The translations under genes and the position numbers were made by a program. Shown piece by piece: positions 26,941 through 37,000 of a stretch of 64,000 bases of DNA. This DNA is from Ignavibacteriales bacterium. GTDB taxonomy: Bacteria > Bacteroidota > Ignavibacteria > Ignavibacteriales > Ignavibacteriaceae. Positions within the stretch are counted from its first letter, which is position 1; each line of letters starts with the position of its first letter. A model generated the notes under the pieces. That model was not told where the DNA came from, searched no databases, and saw only the letters and a program-made list of their open reading frames with translations. The stretch lies in NCBI GenBank assembly GCA_003538625.1, contig DPRR01000028.1, positions 124,001-188,000 of the forward strand, in the 5' to 3' direction.

Positions 26941-28650
26941 TTAATTAATATTTTTAACCAAATATCTTTTAATTTTTTGTGTAGTTGTTTTCTCAAATTC
27001 GGTATCTCTAAGATAAAATTTTCTAATCTGTTTAAAAATCGGCAATTCTTTATTTGTTTCTTTTATTGCTTCAGATATTATTTCATTAACAAGCTCAGGA
27101 GTTATAGACAAATTATTTTTTTCAGAATATTCAATAAAAGCTTCAGCATCAGTTACAATTTGAACAGCTATTATTTCCGTATGCTTTTCATCCTGCTCAC
27201 CAAACACCATACTTTCCTGCACAAAAGGATTTCTGTTTAGAATGTCTTCTATCTCTTCAGGAAAAACATTCTCACCACTTTTGGATATAATTACATTTTT
27301 CTGTCTTCCATTAATATGTAAAAAACCATCTTCGTCAAAAAAGCCAATATCACCGGTTTTAAACCATCCATCTTCAAAAGTTTCATCAGTCAGTTTTTGA
27401 TTTCTATAATAGCCCAGCATCACACTATCACCTTTAACAAAAATCTCTCCGGCTCCCTCCGGATTGGGATTGTTAATCTTTATTTGAATACCCGGTAATG
27501 GCAACCCGGCAGCATTATCTTTAAAACTGTACAATCGGTTAAGCGCAACTATGGGTGAGGTTTCAGTTAATCCATATCCCTGGACAAAATTAAATCCAAG
27601 CTCACGTAAACCTTTAGCCACTTTAGGATCCGGAGCTGCTCCGCCGGCAATAAATAATCTTATATGTCCGCCAAATTTTTCATGGAGTTCACTAAAGACT
27701 AATTTTTTAGAGCTTTTCCATCCAATTGATTGGAGCATATTTGTAAGTGAAACTAACGGCGGCACTATTTTAGATTTTAATTTATTCTCCTGAATTCCTT
27801 TATATATTTTTTTAAACATTTTATCATAGAGAAGCGGAACTCCCAGCAGTATTGTGGCTTTTACTTTCTGCAGATCATCTACTACAGTTTTTAATGAACG
27901 TGCATAATGTGCAGAACCGCCTGCATATAGCGGACAAAGCAATCCGCAGGTACATTCGTATTTATGATGAATCGGAAGCACTGAAAGAAATTTGTCTTCC
28001 GATGTAATATTAATCATGCTTGTCATTGCCATAAGATTTGAAGCAATATTTTTTTGTGTAAGCATAACACCTTTTGCACGCCCAAGTGAACCGGAAGTAA
28101 AGATAATTTCTGCCATTTCTTCAGGATTGATAAAGGGCAGTTTTTCAATTGTGGTATTTTGACTTTCGATCATCTGAGGCATTGAGTAAATGTCATCTCT
28201 GTTTTTCTTTGAATCCATATTTATATAAAACTTTAATTTCAAAAGAGAGTCTCTTTTTTCTTTCATCAATGGTTCAAAGCCGTCAGAAAATACAATTGTT
28301 TTAGCTTCTGATTCGTGAATGATATTTAAAATTTCATTATGGTTCAGTCCCTTATCAATAGGAACTATAACCATATTAAAACACATTGATGTTAAATAAG
28401 TAAGAGACCATTGCACACGATTTTCACTTATCACTGCTATGTGATCTCTTTCATTCATTCCCATATCTAAAAGTGCTTTACCAAAACGAATTATATAATC
28501 ATGCAGCTGTCTGAAAGTTACACTGGAAATTACATTGTCAGATAAATCTTCAAGCGCAAGTTTATCTCCATATACTCTGGCAGATCTCAAAATCATATCT
28601 TGAATAGAAGTTATTGTTGGTACAACATATTTAGGATATTCTTTAACCAT
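26941..28650 (-). CDS. AMP-forming long-chain acyl-CoA synthetase-like enzyme
   Basis: ANL-superfamily enzyme of 569 aa that activates a carboxylic acid as acyl-AMP. AMP-binding core: FTSGSLGRAKGVMLTQ (184-199, a P-loop-like motif with SGSLG in place of the usual SGTTG), GYGLTETSPIVALN in the middle and GWFKTGDIGFFDEDGFLHINGRQKN toward the C-terminal domain. The catalytic Lys region near the C terminus reads TTQKIKRYLVKN. Length and order fit FadD/FAA-type long-chain acyl-CoA synthetases. Cytosolic or membrane-associated. It lies between the DUF3365 haem lipoprotein (14 nt upstream) and the zinc-ribbon protein, all minus strand. Substrate chain length cannot be told from sequence. Confidence 0.9.
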   Translation of the reverse strand: MVKEYPKYVVPTITSIQDMILRSARVYGDKLALEDLSDNVISSVTFRQLHDYIIRFGKALLDMGMNERDHIAVISENRVQWSLTYLTSMCFNMVIVPIDKGLNHNEILNIIHESEAKTIVFSDGFEPLMKEKRDSLLKLKFYINMDSKKNRDDIYSMPQMIESQNTTIEKLPFINPEEMAEIIFTSGSLGRAKGVMLTQKNIASNLMAMTSMINITSEDKFLSVLPIHHKYECTCGLLCPLYAGGSAHYARSLKTVVDDLQKVKATILLGVPLLYDKMFKKIYKGIQENKLKSKIVPPLVSLTNMLQSIGWKSSKKLVFSELHEKFGGHIRLFIAGGAAPDPKVAKGLRELGFNFVQGYGLTETSPIVALNRLYSFKDNAAGLPLPGIQIKINNPNPEGAGEIFVKGDSVMLGYYRNQKLTDETFEDGWFKTGDIGFFDEDGFLHINGRQKNVIISKSGENVFPEEIEDILNRNPFVQESMVFGEQDEKHTEIIAVQIVTDAEAFIEYSEKNNLSITPELVNEIISEAIKETNKELPIFKQIRKFYLRDTEFEKTTTQKIKRYLVKNIN

Positions 28651-28664
28651 TTTATTTTCCTTTA

Positions 28665-29252
28665 TTATAAAGTTTTTTGAATTGATACAGCGCCGCGAAG
28701 TTCATCCGGATAATATCCCGTAGCTTTATCATCGGGATATTTGTTTTGAATGAGCGTCTTCACATCTGGACTGATTTGCTCATTTGAACCATGACAGTTT
28801 AAACAGGGAGCTTGTACAAATATTGGTTTCATATATCTTACATTGTAAACTCCATCTGAATTGATAACTTCAAAAAACTCACTATTTCCATCAAGTTTTC
28901 CAACAGAGTTTAACTCGCTGAAATGATTAAGCACTTTTGATTCAAATCCATCGGGTGCATTGTTAGGATTTCTGTATTTTAACGAAACACGCTTAATATA
29001 AATCCCTTTACTAAAACCATAGTTCACTGTCAGAATCTGTGCGGTATCTGAACATACGGCAACAGCAGCAACAATTCCGTTTGTTTGCATTTCTTTAACC
29101 AAAACATTTTTTAGGGAATCGAGAAATTCTTTTGCATCTTTTCTTAAACCGGCTTTTTGATTTTCGGTCAGTTGAGGTTTGGGTTTTTCTGCGCATCCGG
29201 CAGCAAGAAAAAGCGAAAGCAGTAACGTGTGAAGTAAAAGGATTTTTTTCAT
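28665..29252 (-). CDS. DUF3365 haem-binding lipoprotein (c-type, CxxCH)
   Basis: Lipoprotein of 195 aa with the lipobox LAAGC (Cys20). It has one covalent haem site, CLNCH (Cys150, Cys153, His154), in the context APCLNCHGSNEQISPDV, and the upstream segment NAPDGFESKVLNHF typical of DUF3365 (Tll0287-like) proteins, which are PAS-like haem domains used in redox or gas sensing. It is alone as a standalone domain, without a fused kinase. First gene of a minus-strand group with the acyl-CoA synthetase 14 nt further on; divergent from the MATE-like gene at 29355. The upstream CAGGAGAGATTGTT gives a strong RBS. Redox sensing or electron transfer in the envelope is inferred from the family. Confidence 0.86.
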   Translation of the reverse strand: MKKILLLHTLLLSLFLAAGCAEKPKPQLTENQKAGLRKDAKEFLDSLKNVLVKEMQTNGIVAAVAVCSDTAQILTVNYGFSKGIYIKRVSLKYRNPNNAPDGFESKVLNHFSELNSVGKLDGNSEFFEVINSDGVYNVRYMKPIFVQAPCLNCHGSNEQISPDVKTLIQNKYPDDKATGYYPDELRGAVSIQKTL

Positions 29253-29354
29253 AACAATCTCTCCTGATTTTTAAAAAAATATCAAATCCCGGTTTTAATT
29301 TAACAATAAATATCAAACGTTAGATAAATAATATTTATGTTTGATCATTAAATT

Positions 29355-30677
29355 TTGTTTAATGATTTGAACACAAAAGCGAAACTAACACAAAAAACAA
29401 TATTTCTATTTTGGATTCCTTTAGCGGCAACATGGCTAATGATGTCAGTCGAAGGACCCTATCTATCAGCATTAATAGCCAGATTAGCTGAACCCGAATT
29501 TAACCTTGCAGCATACGGCATTGCATACTCACTGGCTTTAATTGTAGAAGCTCCAGTTATAATGATGATGAGTGCATCAACAGCACTTGTAACAAATTAT
29601 CAATCATTCAGGCAACTGCAAAAATTTAATTATGCACTGATGATAATTCTAACAGGAGTAATGATCTTATTTGTAGTTCCACCAATATTTTATTTTATTA
29701 CCGAAACGCTGATAGGGTTACCCGAAAAAGTTTCTCACCTAACGCATATTGCTATGATCATATTGATTCCCTGGCCCGGAGCAATTGGGTACAGAAGATT
29801 TTATCAGGGAATTTTAATTAGAAATAACTTAACCCGTTTAGTTGCTTACGGAACAGTAATAAGAATAGTTTCGATGAGTCTTGCTGCGTTTTTGCTATTT
29901 AAATTTACTGATCTGGCGGGAGTTATTGTTGGTGCAAGTGCGTTATCAACTGCCGTAGTTTGTGAAGCCATCGCAAGTAAATTTATGGCTGTAAAAATTC
30001 TTCGAAAACTAAAATCACAAATTGATGAAATTCAAAACGATTTAACGATAAAAGAAATTATAAAATTTTATTACCCGCTTGCTCTAACTTCACTACTAAC
30101 TCTCGGAATTCAGCCTTTCGTTACGTTTTTTATAGGGCAAAGCCGAATGGCGCTTGAGTCATTTGCTGTAATGCCTGTGGTCACTTCGTTCGTATTTATT
30201 TTTAGAGGGTTAGGATTATCATTTCAGGAAGTTGTTGTTGCCTTGATAGGCAGCGATATGTCGCAGTTTGATCAACTGAAAAAATTTGCTGTTAAACTTT
30301 CTTTTTTTGTTGCCGGTACATTAATATTGATAGCGTTTACTCCGCTTGCAGAGATTTGGTTTAGAGATGTTTCCGGTTTATCGGATACACTTACGGATTT
30401 TGCAAAAACTCCTTTAATGATTATGTCATTCTTTCCTGCTCTTACTGTTCTTATTAGCTTTCAAAGAGCCATTTTAGTTAAAGCCAAAGAAACCAGGCAA
30501 ATAACATACGGAACCGCAATTGAATTTATCGGAATTATTATTGTGGTAGCTGTTTGTATAAAGTTTTTTCTCTTTGTCGGAGCGATAGCAGCAACAGTTG
30601 CTTTTGTGATCGGAAGATTAGCCGCTTGTTCCTATTTAATACCCCCATCCATTCGTGCATTGAAAATCAGAAAATAA
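29355..30677 (+). CDS. MATE/ANK-like multidrug-oligosaccharide-flippase superfamily transporter
   Basis: Inner-membrane protein of 440 aa with 12 predicted hydrophobic segments, in two related halves as in the MOP superfamily. The start of helix 1 (LFWIPLAATWLMMSVEGPYLSALIARL) resembles MATE and, more so, the ANK (progressive ankylosis) type of proteins. The start codon is unsure: TTG 29355 is the first possible codon after the in-frame stop at 29349, and TTG 29367 is an alternative; no ATG is in frame here. Divergent from the haem lipoprotein gene. Substrate unknown; cation-drug antiport or metabolite export are both open. Confidence 0.78.
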   Translation: MFNDLNTKAKLTQKTIFLFWIPLAATWLMMSVEGPYLSALIARLAEPEFNLAAYGIAYSLALIVEAPVIMMMSASTALVTNYQSFRQLQKFNYALMIILTGVMILFVVPPIFYFITETLIGLPEKVSHLTHIAMIILIPWPGAIGYRRFYQGILIRNNLTRLVAYGTVIRIVSMSLAAFLLFKFTDLAGVIVGASALSTAVVCEAIASKFMAVKILRKLKSQIDEIQNDLTIKEIIKFYYPLALTSLLTLGIQPFVTFFIGQSRMALESFAVMPVVTSFVFIFRGLGLSFQEVVVALIGSDMSQFDQLKKFAVKLSFFVAGTLILIAFTPLAEIWFRDVSGLSDTLTDFAKTPLMIMSFFPALTVLISFQRAILVKAKETRQITYGTAIEFIGIIIVVAVCIKFFLFVGAIAATVAFVIGRLAACSYLIPPSIRALKIRK

Positions 30678-30725
30678 TTTTCCATTATAACGTTAGCAAA
30701 TCGACTAACACTTTAAGAAAGAAAC

Positions 30726-31265
30726 ATGATAAAGTTTATTTTAGCCGGAGTAATTTTAATAACAGGATCCTTATTTTTAATTTTTTCTGATCACAACAGT
30801 GATAAAAATATTTATAATTCAGATCCGCGTTTTTTCGATTCAACAAAATCACAAGGAAAACAAATGAGTGATAAAATTATCAAAACAGATGAAGAGTGGA
30901 AAAAAGAATTAAGCCCTGAAGCATATAAAATACTGCGCGAAAAAGGAACAGAGAGACCATTTACCGGAAAATACTGGGATAATTTTGAATTAGGTACATA
31001 TGTTTGTGCAGCATGTGGCACTGAATTATTTGAATCCAATGCAAAGTTTGAATCAGGCTGCGGATGGCCAAGTTATTTTGAGCCGATTGACAGCAGTAGA
31101 ATTATATACAAGGCTGATAGTAGTTTCGGAATGGTAAGAACAGAAGTTATGTGCTCAAAATGTGGCGGTCATTTAGGTCACGTTTTTGACGACGGACCCC
31201 CGCCGACGGGTAAACGATACTGCATAAATTCAGGAGCAATGAAACTAATAAAAAAAGGAAAGTAA
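30726..31265 (+). CDS. msrB: Peptide-methionine (R)-S-oxide reductase, membrane-anchored
   Basis: MsrB reduces the R epimer of methionine sulfoxide in proteins, using thioredoxin-type electron donors. All hallmarks are present: zinc ligands Cys94/Cys97 (CAAC) and Cys143/Cys146 (CSKC), GCGWPSYFEPI (111-121), GGHLGHVFDDGPPPTGKRYCINSGAM with catalytic Cys166. Length is 179 aa against about 140 for the cytosolic enzyme; the extra 46 residues form an N-terminal membrane anchor (MIKFILAGVILITGSLFLIF) that would place the enzyme in the periplasm. A start at the internal ATG 30864 would give a cytosolic form, with a fair RBS (AAGGAAA) just upstream. MsrA in this window is also exported, so both sulfoxide epimers could be repaired in the envelope. 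Confidence 0.95.
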   Translation: MIKFILAGVILITGSLFLIFSDHNSDKNIYNSDPRFFDSTKSQGKQMSDKIIKTDEEWKKELSPEAYKILREKGTERPFTGKYWDNFELGTYVCAACGTELFESNAKFESGCGWPSYFEPIDSSRIIYKADSSFGMVRTEVMCSKCGGHLGHVFDDGPPPTGKRYCINSGAMKLIKKGK

Positions 31266-31329
31266 TTGCGTTAAAAGTTAAAAGTCCTATCTTGCAATTT
31301 CAATATTCAAAATTTATTAGAGGTTTTTT

Positions 31330-32679
31330 GTGAGCAGTATAAATAAATCTGAGGGGCAAAGCGACATTAATAAATCCTCCTGGAAGTTTCCGACAGCATT
31401 TTGGACAGCAAATATAGTTGAACTATTTGAACGGGCTGCTTATTACGGTGTCTTCATTGCAATTACGCTTTACCTTTCCCGTATTGTTGGATTTGATGAT
31501 ATTGAGGCTGCATGGATCGGCGGTATATTTTCTGCCGGACTTTATTTTTTACCTCCTTTTACCGGAGCACTTGCAGATAAGATTGGATTTAGAAATGCAG
31601 TTATACTTGCTTTTGCACTTTTGTCTTTAGGATACTTTTCGCTTGGCGCATTTCCTTATAAAGCAGTGGTTTTACCATCACTGGTTGTTCTTATGTTTGG
31701 CGGATCTTTTATCAAATCAATTATAACCGGAACCGTTGCTAAAACTACCACACCTCAAACCAGGGCAAAAGGATATTCAATATTTTACGGAATTGTAAAC
31801 ATCGGTGCATTTTTGGGAAAAACCTTTGCCTATCCTCTTAGAATTGAATGGGGGTTAACTTCAATTAATTTTTTCTCTGCTCTGATGAGTTTTATCGCTT
31901 TAATTGTTGTTGTGTTTTTTTATAAAAATGTCAGTGCAGATGGAGAAGGAAAATCTGTAAAAGATGTATGGACTGGTTTTGTTAAAGTTGTTTCAAATAT
32001 GCGTTTGCTGACTTTAATTTTTATTGTTACCGGTTTCTGGATAATTCAGCATCAACTTTATGCAACAATGCCTAAATACGTTTTAAGAACTGTTGGCGAA
32101 CAAGCCTCACCTGAATGGATTGCAAATGTAAATCCGGCTGTTGTTATGGCTCTTGTTATGTTTATAACCCACTTAATGCGGAATGTTAAGGCGGTTTCTT
32201 CTATGGCAGTCGGAATGTTTCTAATGCCCGTCTCAGCACTTCTTATGGCATCAAGTAATTTACTTGAATCATTTACAGGTGAATCAGTTTCTATACTTGG
32301 ATTGTTCAGCGCTCATCCAATAACTGTAATGATGATAGCCGGAATTATGGTACAGGGGCTGGCGGAATGTTTTATTTCACCTCGTTACCTGGAATATTTT
32401 TCACTCCAGGCACCAAAAGGTGAAGAAGGATTATATCTTGGATTTAGTCATTTACATTCTTTTCTTTCATCAATATTAGGTTTTGGAATTTCCGGTTATT
32501 TGTTAACCGCATACGCTCCTGATCCCGCTACTCTTTCTCCAGCGCAGCTATTAACTGCATATGATAAATCCTATATGATCTGGTATTATTTTGCAGCAAT
32601 TGGGTTGACTGCGGCAATTGCATTATTAGTTTATCGCTGGTATTACCAAAGAAAAGATTTGCGGACTGCTGTTAATTAA
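31330..32679 (+). CDS. POT-type (PTR2) transporter, second copy
   Basis: MFS protein of 449 aa with about 12 membrane segments. The N-terminal IVELFERAAYYGVF is the ExxERxxYYG signature of proton-coupled peptide transporters; GALADKIGFRNAV is the A-motif-like loop. It is divergent from the POT gene at 7738 and carries a longer loop, PVVMAL...VSILGLFSAHPITVMM, in the second half. The start is GTG 31330 after TTAGAGG. It is downstream of msrB on the same strand (64 nt gap) with no terminator seen, so co-transcription is possible. Substrate inferred only from family. Confidence 0.85.
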   Translation: MSSINKSEGQSDINKSSWKFPTAFWTANIVELFERAAYYGVFIAITLYLSRIVGFDDIEAAWIGGIFSAGLYFLPPFTGALADKIGFRNAVILAFALLSLGYFSLGAFPYKAVVLPSLVVLMFGGSFIKSIITGTVAKTTTPQTRAKGYSIFYGIVNIGAFLGKTFAYPLRIEWGLTSINFFSALMSFIALIVVVFFYKNVSADGEGKSVKDVWTGFVKVVSNMRLLTLIFIVTGFWIIQHQLYATMPKYVLRTVGEQASPEWIANVNPAVVMALVMFITHLMRNVKAVSSMAVGMFLMPVSALLMASSNLLESFTGESVSILGLFSAHPITVMMIAGIMVQGLAECFISPRYLEYFSLQAPKGEEGLYLGFSHLHSFLSSILGFGISGYLLTAYAPDPATLSPAQLLTAYDKSYMIWYYFAAIGLTAAIALLVYRWYYQRKDLRTAVN

Positions 32680-32700
32680 CTATTGGTTTTATATCATAAA

Positions 32701-32753
32701 TCATTGCGAACGAAGTGAAGTAATCTCAAGATCGCTTTGCTTCGCTCATGAGA
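32701..32753. repeat. REP-like inverted repeat
   Basis: TCATTGCGAACGAAGTGAAG followed by a 5-nt spacer region and GATCGCTTTGCTTCGCTCATGA forms an imperfect long palindrome (GCGAACGAAGTGAAG against CTTTGCTTCGC). It looks like the ATTGCGAGGAACGAAGTGA...-type intergenic repeats common in many bacteria. It lies in the 260-nt gap after the POT gene. Single copy in the window. Confidence 0.6.
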
Positions 32754-32880
32754 ATAAAACAATAAACTAATTCTCCATTTACTCCAAATCTTCTGCCCAT
32801 CAACCGAGACTTTATTGATGACTATAAACACAATAATATTAATTAAAAGAAGATGTAGGTGTGAAACTATTTCAGGTTTA

Positions 32881-32918
32881 AAATAAAAAATCCGTGCCGT
32901 CTTTTACCGACACGGATT
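32881..32918 (-). terminator. Rho-independent terminator of the receptor/PorV operon
   Basis: Read on the minus strand, AATCCGTGTCG pairs with CGGCACGGATT (one G-U pair) around an 8-nt loop and is followed by a T-rich tract (TTTTTTATTT). It lies 22 nt beyond the stop of the PorV-like gene. Confidence 0.92.
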
Positions 32919-32939
32919 ATAATTGTAATTAATTATTTT

Positions 32940-33980
32940 TTAGAAGCCAAGAGATAATGCGAATACATGGTTTCCATCAAAATATTTTACAGGTACATAT
33001 GCATAATCAACTGATAAGTCAATTCCGCTGAATTGTTTTAGGTTTAATCCAACACCAACTGTATAATTCTGGAAGATATTTGGTGTATTGTCGGTTGATT
33101 GTGGTGAATAGAGATAACCTGCTCTTACAAAAAGAATGTCTTTGAAGGAATATTCTGCACCAACTTTATAATCATCATAAGTATAGTTGTTGTTCTGAAA
33201 TGCAGCTGAGACTGTTACAGAATTTTCTTCGTCAAATTTTCTTTGATAAGATAAGCCAACGGATATTTCTGAAGGTAGTTCAGCAGATGCAGCATCAACC
33301 TTTAGAAATGTTGGACCTCTATCTCCAGTGGTGCTTTCTGCCTGCGTGTATAATCCGTTACCATCATACTTGATTGAAGAACCAAGATTCTTAACAACTA
33401 CACCTAAATCAAGTCCATCTACTTCAAGCAGATTTTTATACTGAACTCCAAAATCAAAGCTAAAACCGGTTGCTCCGGCTCTATCAATGCTTTCATTTAT
33501 CAGATTGAAGCTTGCACCAATAGATACTCTATCAGTAAGTTGTTTAGAATAAGTTAAACCAAGAATAAAGTAACTTGGATTAATTATTTGACCGGTACCA
33601 TCGGGTTGATCCATGGTTGTTACATTAATCTCTCCGATGTTAAGCGATCTGAATGATAATCCAATAGAGCCCAAATCGCCTAACCGGCCGCTGACGGCAG
33701 CAAAATTAACATTCATATCTGCTATATAAGAACGATAAGAAAACAAGGCATTTGTGCCTGATGTGCTGAAATCAAGTCCAGCAGGATTCCAGTATATAGA
33801 CTCTAAACCGGTTACTGTTGCAATCGGAGCGCCAACCATTGCCAGGTATCTTGCACCAACAGGAATTCTTAATTCCGGGGCACCTGCAGTACCTGCACGA
33901 TTTTGACCACTACCGAATGTTTCAATACCTGAGAAGCCTAATATTAGAAGAATAAATATTACTCTTTTCAAATGAAACAT
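32940..33980 (-). CDS. PorV/PorQ-family outer membrane protein
   Basis: Protein of 346 aa with a signal peptide (about 1-23) and the conserved start GAPELRIPVGARYLAMVGAP...LESIYWNPAGLD (about 33-70) of the PorV/PorQ (UPF0164) family, relatives of FadL barrels. The C terminus ends VFALSLGF, an outer-membrane barrel end. PorV in the type IX secretion system shuttles cargo after it leaves the translocon. CGGAGGAAATT before the ATG is a strong RBS. Last gene of the minus-strand operon with a TonB receptor and a giant secreted protein, so it may be a dedicated shuttle or partner for the 34059 product rather than the general PorV (inference). Confidence 0.88.
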   Translation of the reverse strand: MFHLKRVIFILLILGFSGIETFGSGQNRAGTAGAPELRIPVGARYLAMVGAPIATVTGLESIYWNPAGLDFSTSGTNALFSYRSYIADMNVNFAAVSGRLGDLGSIGLSFRSLNIGEINVTTMDQPDGTGQIINPSYFILGLTYSKQLTDRVSIGASFNLINESIDRAGATGFSFDFGVQYKNLLEVDGLDLGVVVKNLGSSIKYDGNGLYTQAESTTGDRGPTFLKVDAASAELPSEISVGLSYQRKFDEENSVTVSAAFQNNNYTYDDYKVGAEYSFKDILFVRAGYLYSPQSTDNTPNIFQNYTVGVGLNLKQFSGIDLSVDYAYVPVKYFDGNHVFALSLGF

Positions 33981-34058
33981 AATTTCCTCCGAATAATTTT
34001 AAAATTTTTAATCAGATACAGGTGTTTAAACATTTACACCTGTATCTATTCTTAAATA

Positions 34059-37000
34059 TCAATAAACTTTTAACATCTGCTGTTCTTGAACAACAGCTAA
34101 CTTTAGTATCTTGGTTGTGCCTAATTCCGGCATATCAATATAAACCACATAGATTCCGCTGGCTACAGGATAATTGTTATCATTCTGCAGATCCCAGATA
34201 TCAAATTGTCCACTACCAGATTCATGATTAATAGTTCTTACCAAGACACCGCTTAAGTCAAATATTCTAATGACTGCATTATCCGGCAAATGATTAAAAG
34301 TAACATATTTATTGTTTGGTGCCGTTTCTCTGACCTGGAATCCGTAATAAGGATTTGGGAACACATTAATTTTTCCGACGTCTTCCTTCGCTAAAGTTGA
34401 ACTATATGTTGCTGCTTTAGTTGAAAAAGTAAATTCATCGGCACTGGTGCTTATATGGTTCGCGATAATCAGGAATTCATCATCGCCGGAAGCACCGGGT
34501 GAAAAGACAGCATTACCTCTTCTATTTACAGCTATCCACCACATGAATGGAAGCTCGTTATTTAAACAGTCGATTTGATATGCGGGATCAGGAGTTGTAC
34601 TGTATGGAACATCCATAACAAATAGAAACTCTCTTGAAACCGTATTATCGGTAACTGAGTTGTCTCCCGGCCAGTATTTGCCATCCACAAAACCACCCAC
34701 AACGTTGTTTTCAAATACGCCAACAGCTAAACGGGTTGGTGGATCAGTTTCCATATTCCAGGCGCTTAACGGTGTATTCTGAGTAAAGTCCTGATATGCA
34801 TATCCACCACCTGGGTTTACTATGAATGGAGCAAACTGCGGCTCAGCCGGAGGATTTGCAGCACCACGTAACCATCTGTAGCCGTAAGAAACATTCGGAT
34901 CGTTCACATCAAAACTTCCTGTTGCATCTGCTGTAGCTAAAACAAGTTTAACAGTTTTTAAATCAGCATCTGTAACTGTACTGTTACCGAACCAATTACC
35001 GTATGCTTTTCCGATTGCTCCTTCAAAGCCTTCCAATCCCCATGCAGCTCCAGCCCAGGTAAATCGTCTTGTTCCTTGCGGAATATCCCAATCTTTCATA
35101 CCTGCCGGCGGACCAACTACTTTTATCTGGAAGCCATCTACAACCGGATAATTATTATCACCGGATTGATTTGTTTGATTTGCTAAAACTACTCTGTTAT
35201 TATCAGTTACATCAATTAAATTCCAATAAACCGTTCCTGGCTCTGAAACATCATCGAATGTAACTTTGTATTCATGACCTGTCAATCTCGCAGGATCAAT
35301 TACGATTGCAAATACAGTTCCATCACCGCCGCCTGTGTGAACTGCCATTAATGTATCTCCAACACTTGATGGAAGTCTAACTCCCGGATCAGGTGATTGA
35401 GGAGTGACATTTAAAATTGCAGGAGCAGATTCTAATATAAATGATGGTAATCCTGGATCATCATTGTAACCAATGCTTGTTATTGCAAAAGTGTACGATT
35501 GACCACTGATGAGTGCTTTATTATTTATATAATCCCTATCAAAAACAAAATTTCTTTTTATACCTTCAACGTTATTAAGGGGAACTAATGGTCTGGTATA
35601 AACAATACCTGTTTGTTCATCCAAAACTTTCTCTGATAAAAAGCTTATTGCATCAACTTTATCAAAAGTTGTAATTCTAATACCTTTGGTTATATCGCTA
35701 CTTCCCGCGGGTAATTGATATAATGCATAAGCTTGAAATTCATAAGGACCGTGAGGAGCCTCTTCAGTATTGCTGATTAACGCTTCCGTTTGATTCCAGT
35801 ACGCTGAAATTTTACCATCCAATACAGCAAAATCAACTTTTGGAGTTGGCATTAATGGTACCTGAAACAGTTGATCATAAGCAAACTGTGCAGATGCATC
35901 ATTAAATTTCATTACACTTATACTGGAAAGGTTATTTCTTCCTAATCCGTAAACCTGTGCTAATACTACTTGTGCAGTATCGCCCTTAAACATGGTAATT
36001 GGTCCGTTAGTAACCATAATTCTTCTATCACCAGGTCCTTCAGCGGATCCATCAATTTTTCCTAATCCATTTACAGGATCTCCCGCAAGAAGATAAGTTC
36101 CATCAGCAGTAACATCAGCTACTTCCTCAGGAAATGCTACTCCGGTTGGATAACGCGGTGTGGGCAGTTTACCTCTCATTAGATTGTAGAATTCAAGTGT
36201 ACCGTTATAGTTAAATCCCGGATCACTCCAGTTACCGCCTGCAGCAAAATATACAAAAGAACTCATAGGTTTACGATTTACGTATTTATAACCTTTACGC
36301 CATTTAAGATCGAATATTGCACTATCACTCGGGTTCCCTGTAAAAGTAGAGACACCTTGTAAAAAGTCATATCCAACTGCTGGCGGAGCCAAACCTAATC
36401 CTGCATAAGTTGCATCCGAACTACCTGAACTATAAGCATAACCCATATTTAAGGTAGTATCACAACCGGCAAAGTCATCTGTAGAGTTTCCGACATCCGG
36501 ATCAGCCCATTGAACAATATACATACTATCAATACGGGCATTGTTTGGTGTTGTTGCTGTTCCCTTATAAACTATATTAACTTTTTTATAAATTACATTT
36601 GCCAAAGGGCCAGACGCAGCATAAGCCCAAAAAGTTTCAGAAACTTCCAAACCGATTGGGGGAGAACCGTAGTTAGAAGCGGACAAAGCATCATTGTATT
36701 TAATAAATAAAGTTTGTGACGCACCGGGTATTCCGGGAATATCCTCTCCGGGTTCGTATGTGCCATTGTTATTAACATCTTCAAATGGAGCACCTTCATT
36801 TACAGGCCATTCGTCCCAATCAATTGCGTATTGATTTCTTAATGATTGAATATTAGCATCTGTAACATCACCAATTGGAATTTGGTTAAAGCTAGCAGCG
36901 TCTGAAGCCAAATCACCTTCCAGATAATCCGGTCTTACTCTGTACAAACGAGTAATTCGCGAGCAGCCGGTTCCATATGTATTACCATTAACTCTAACTG

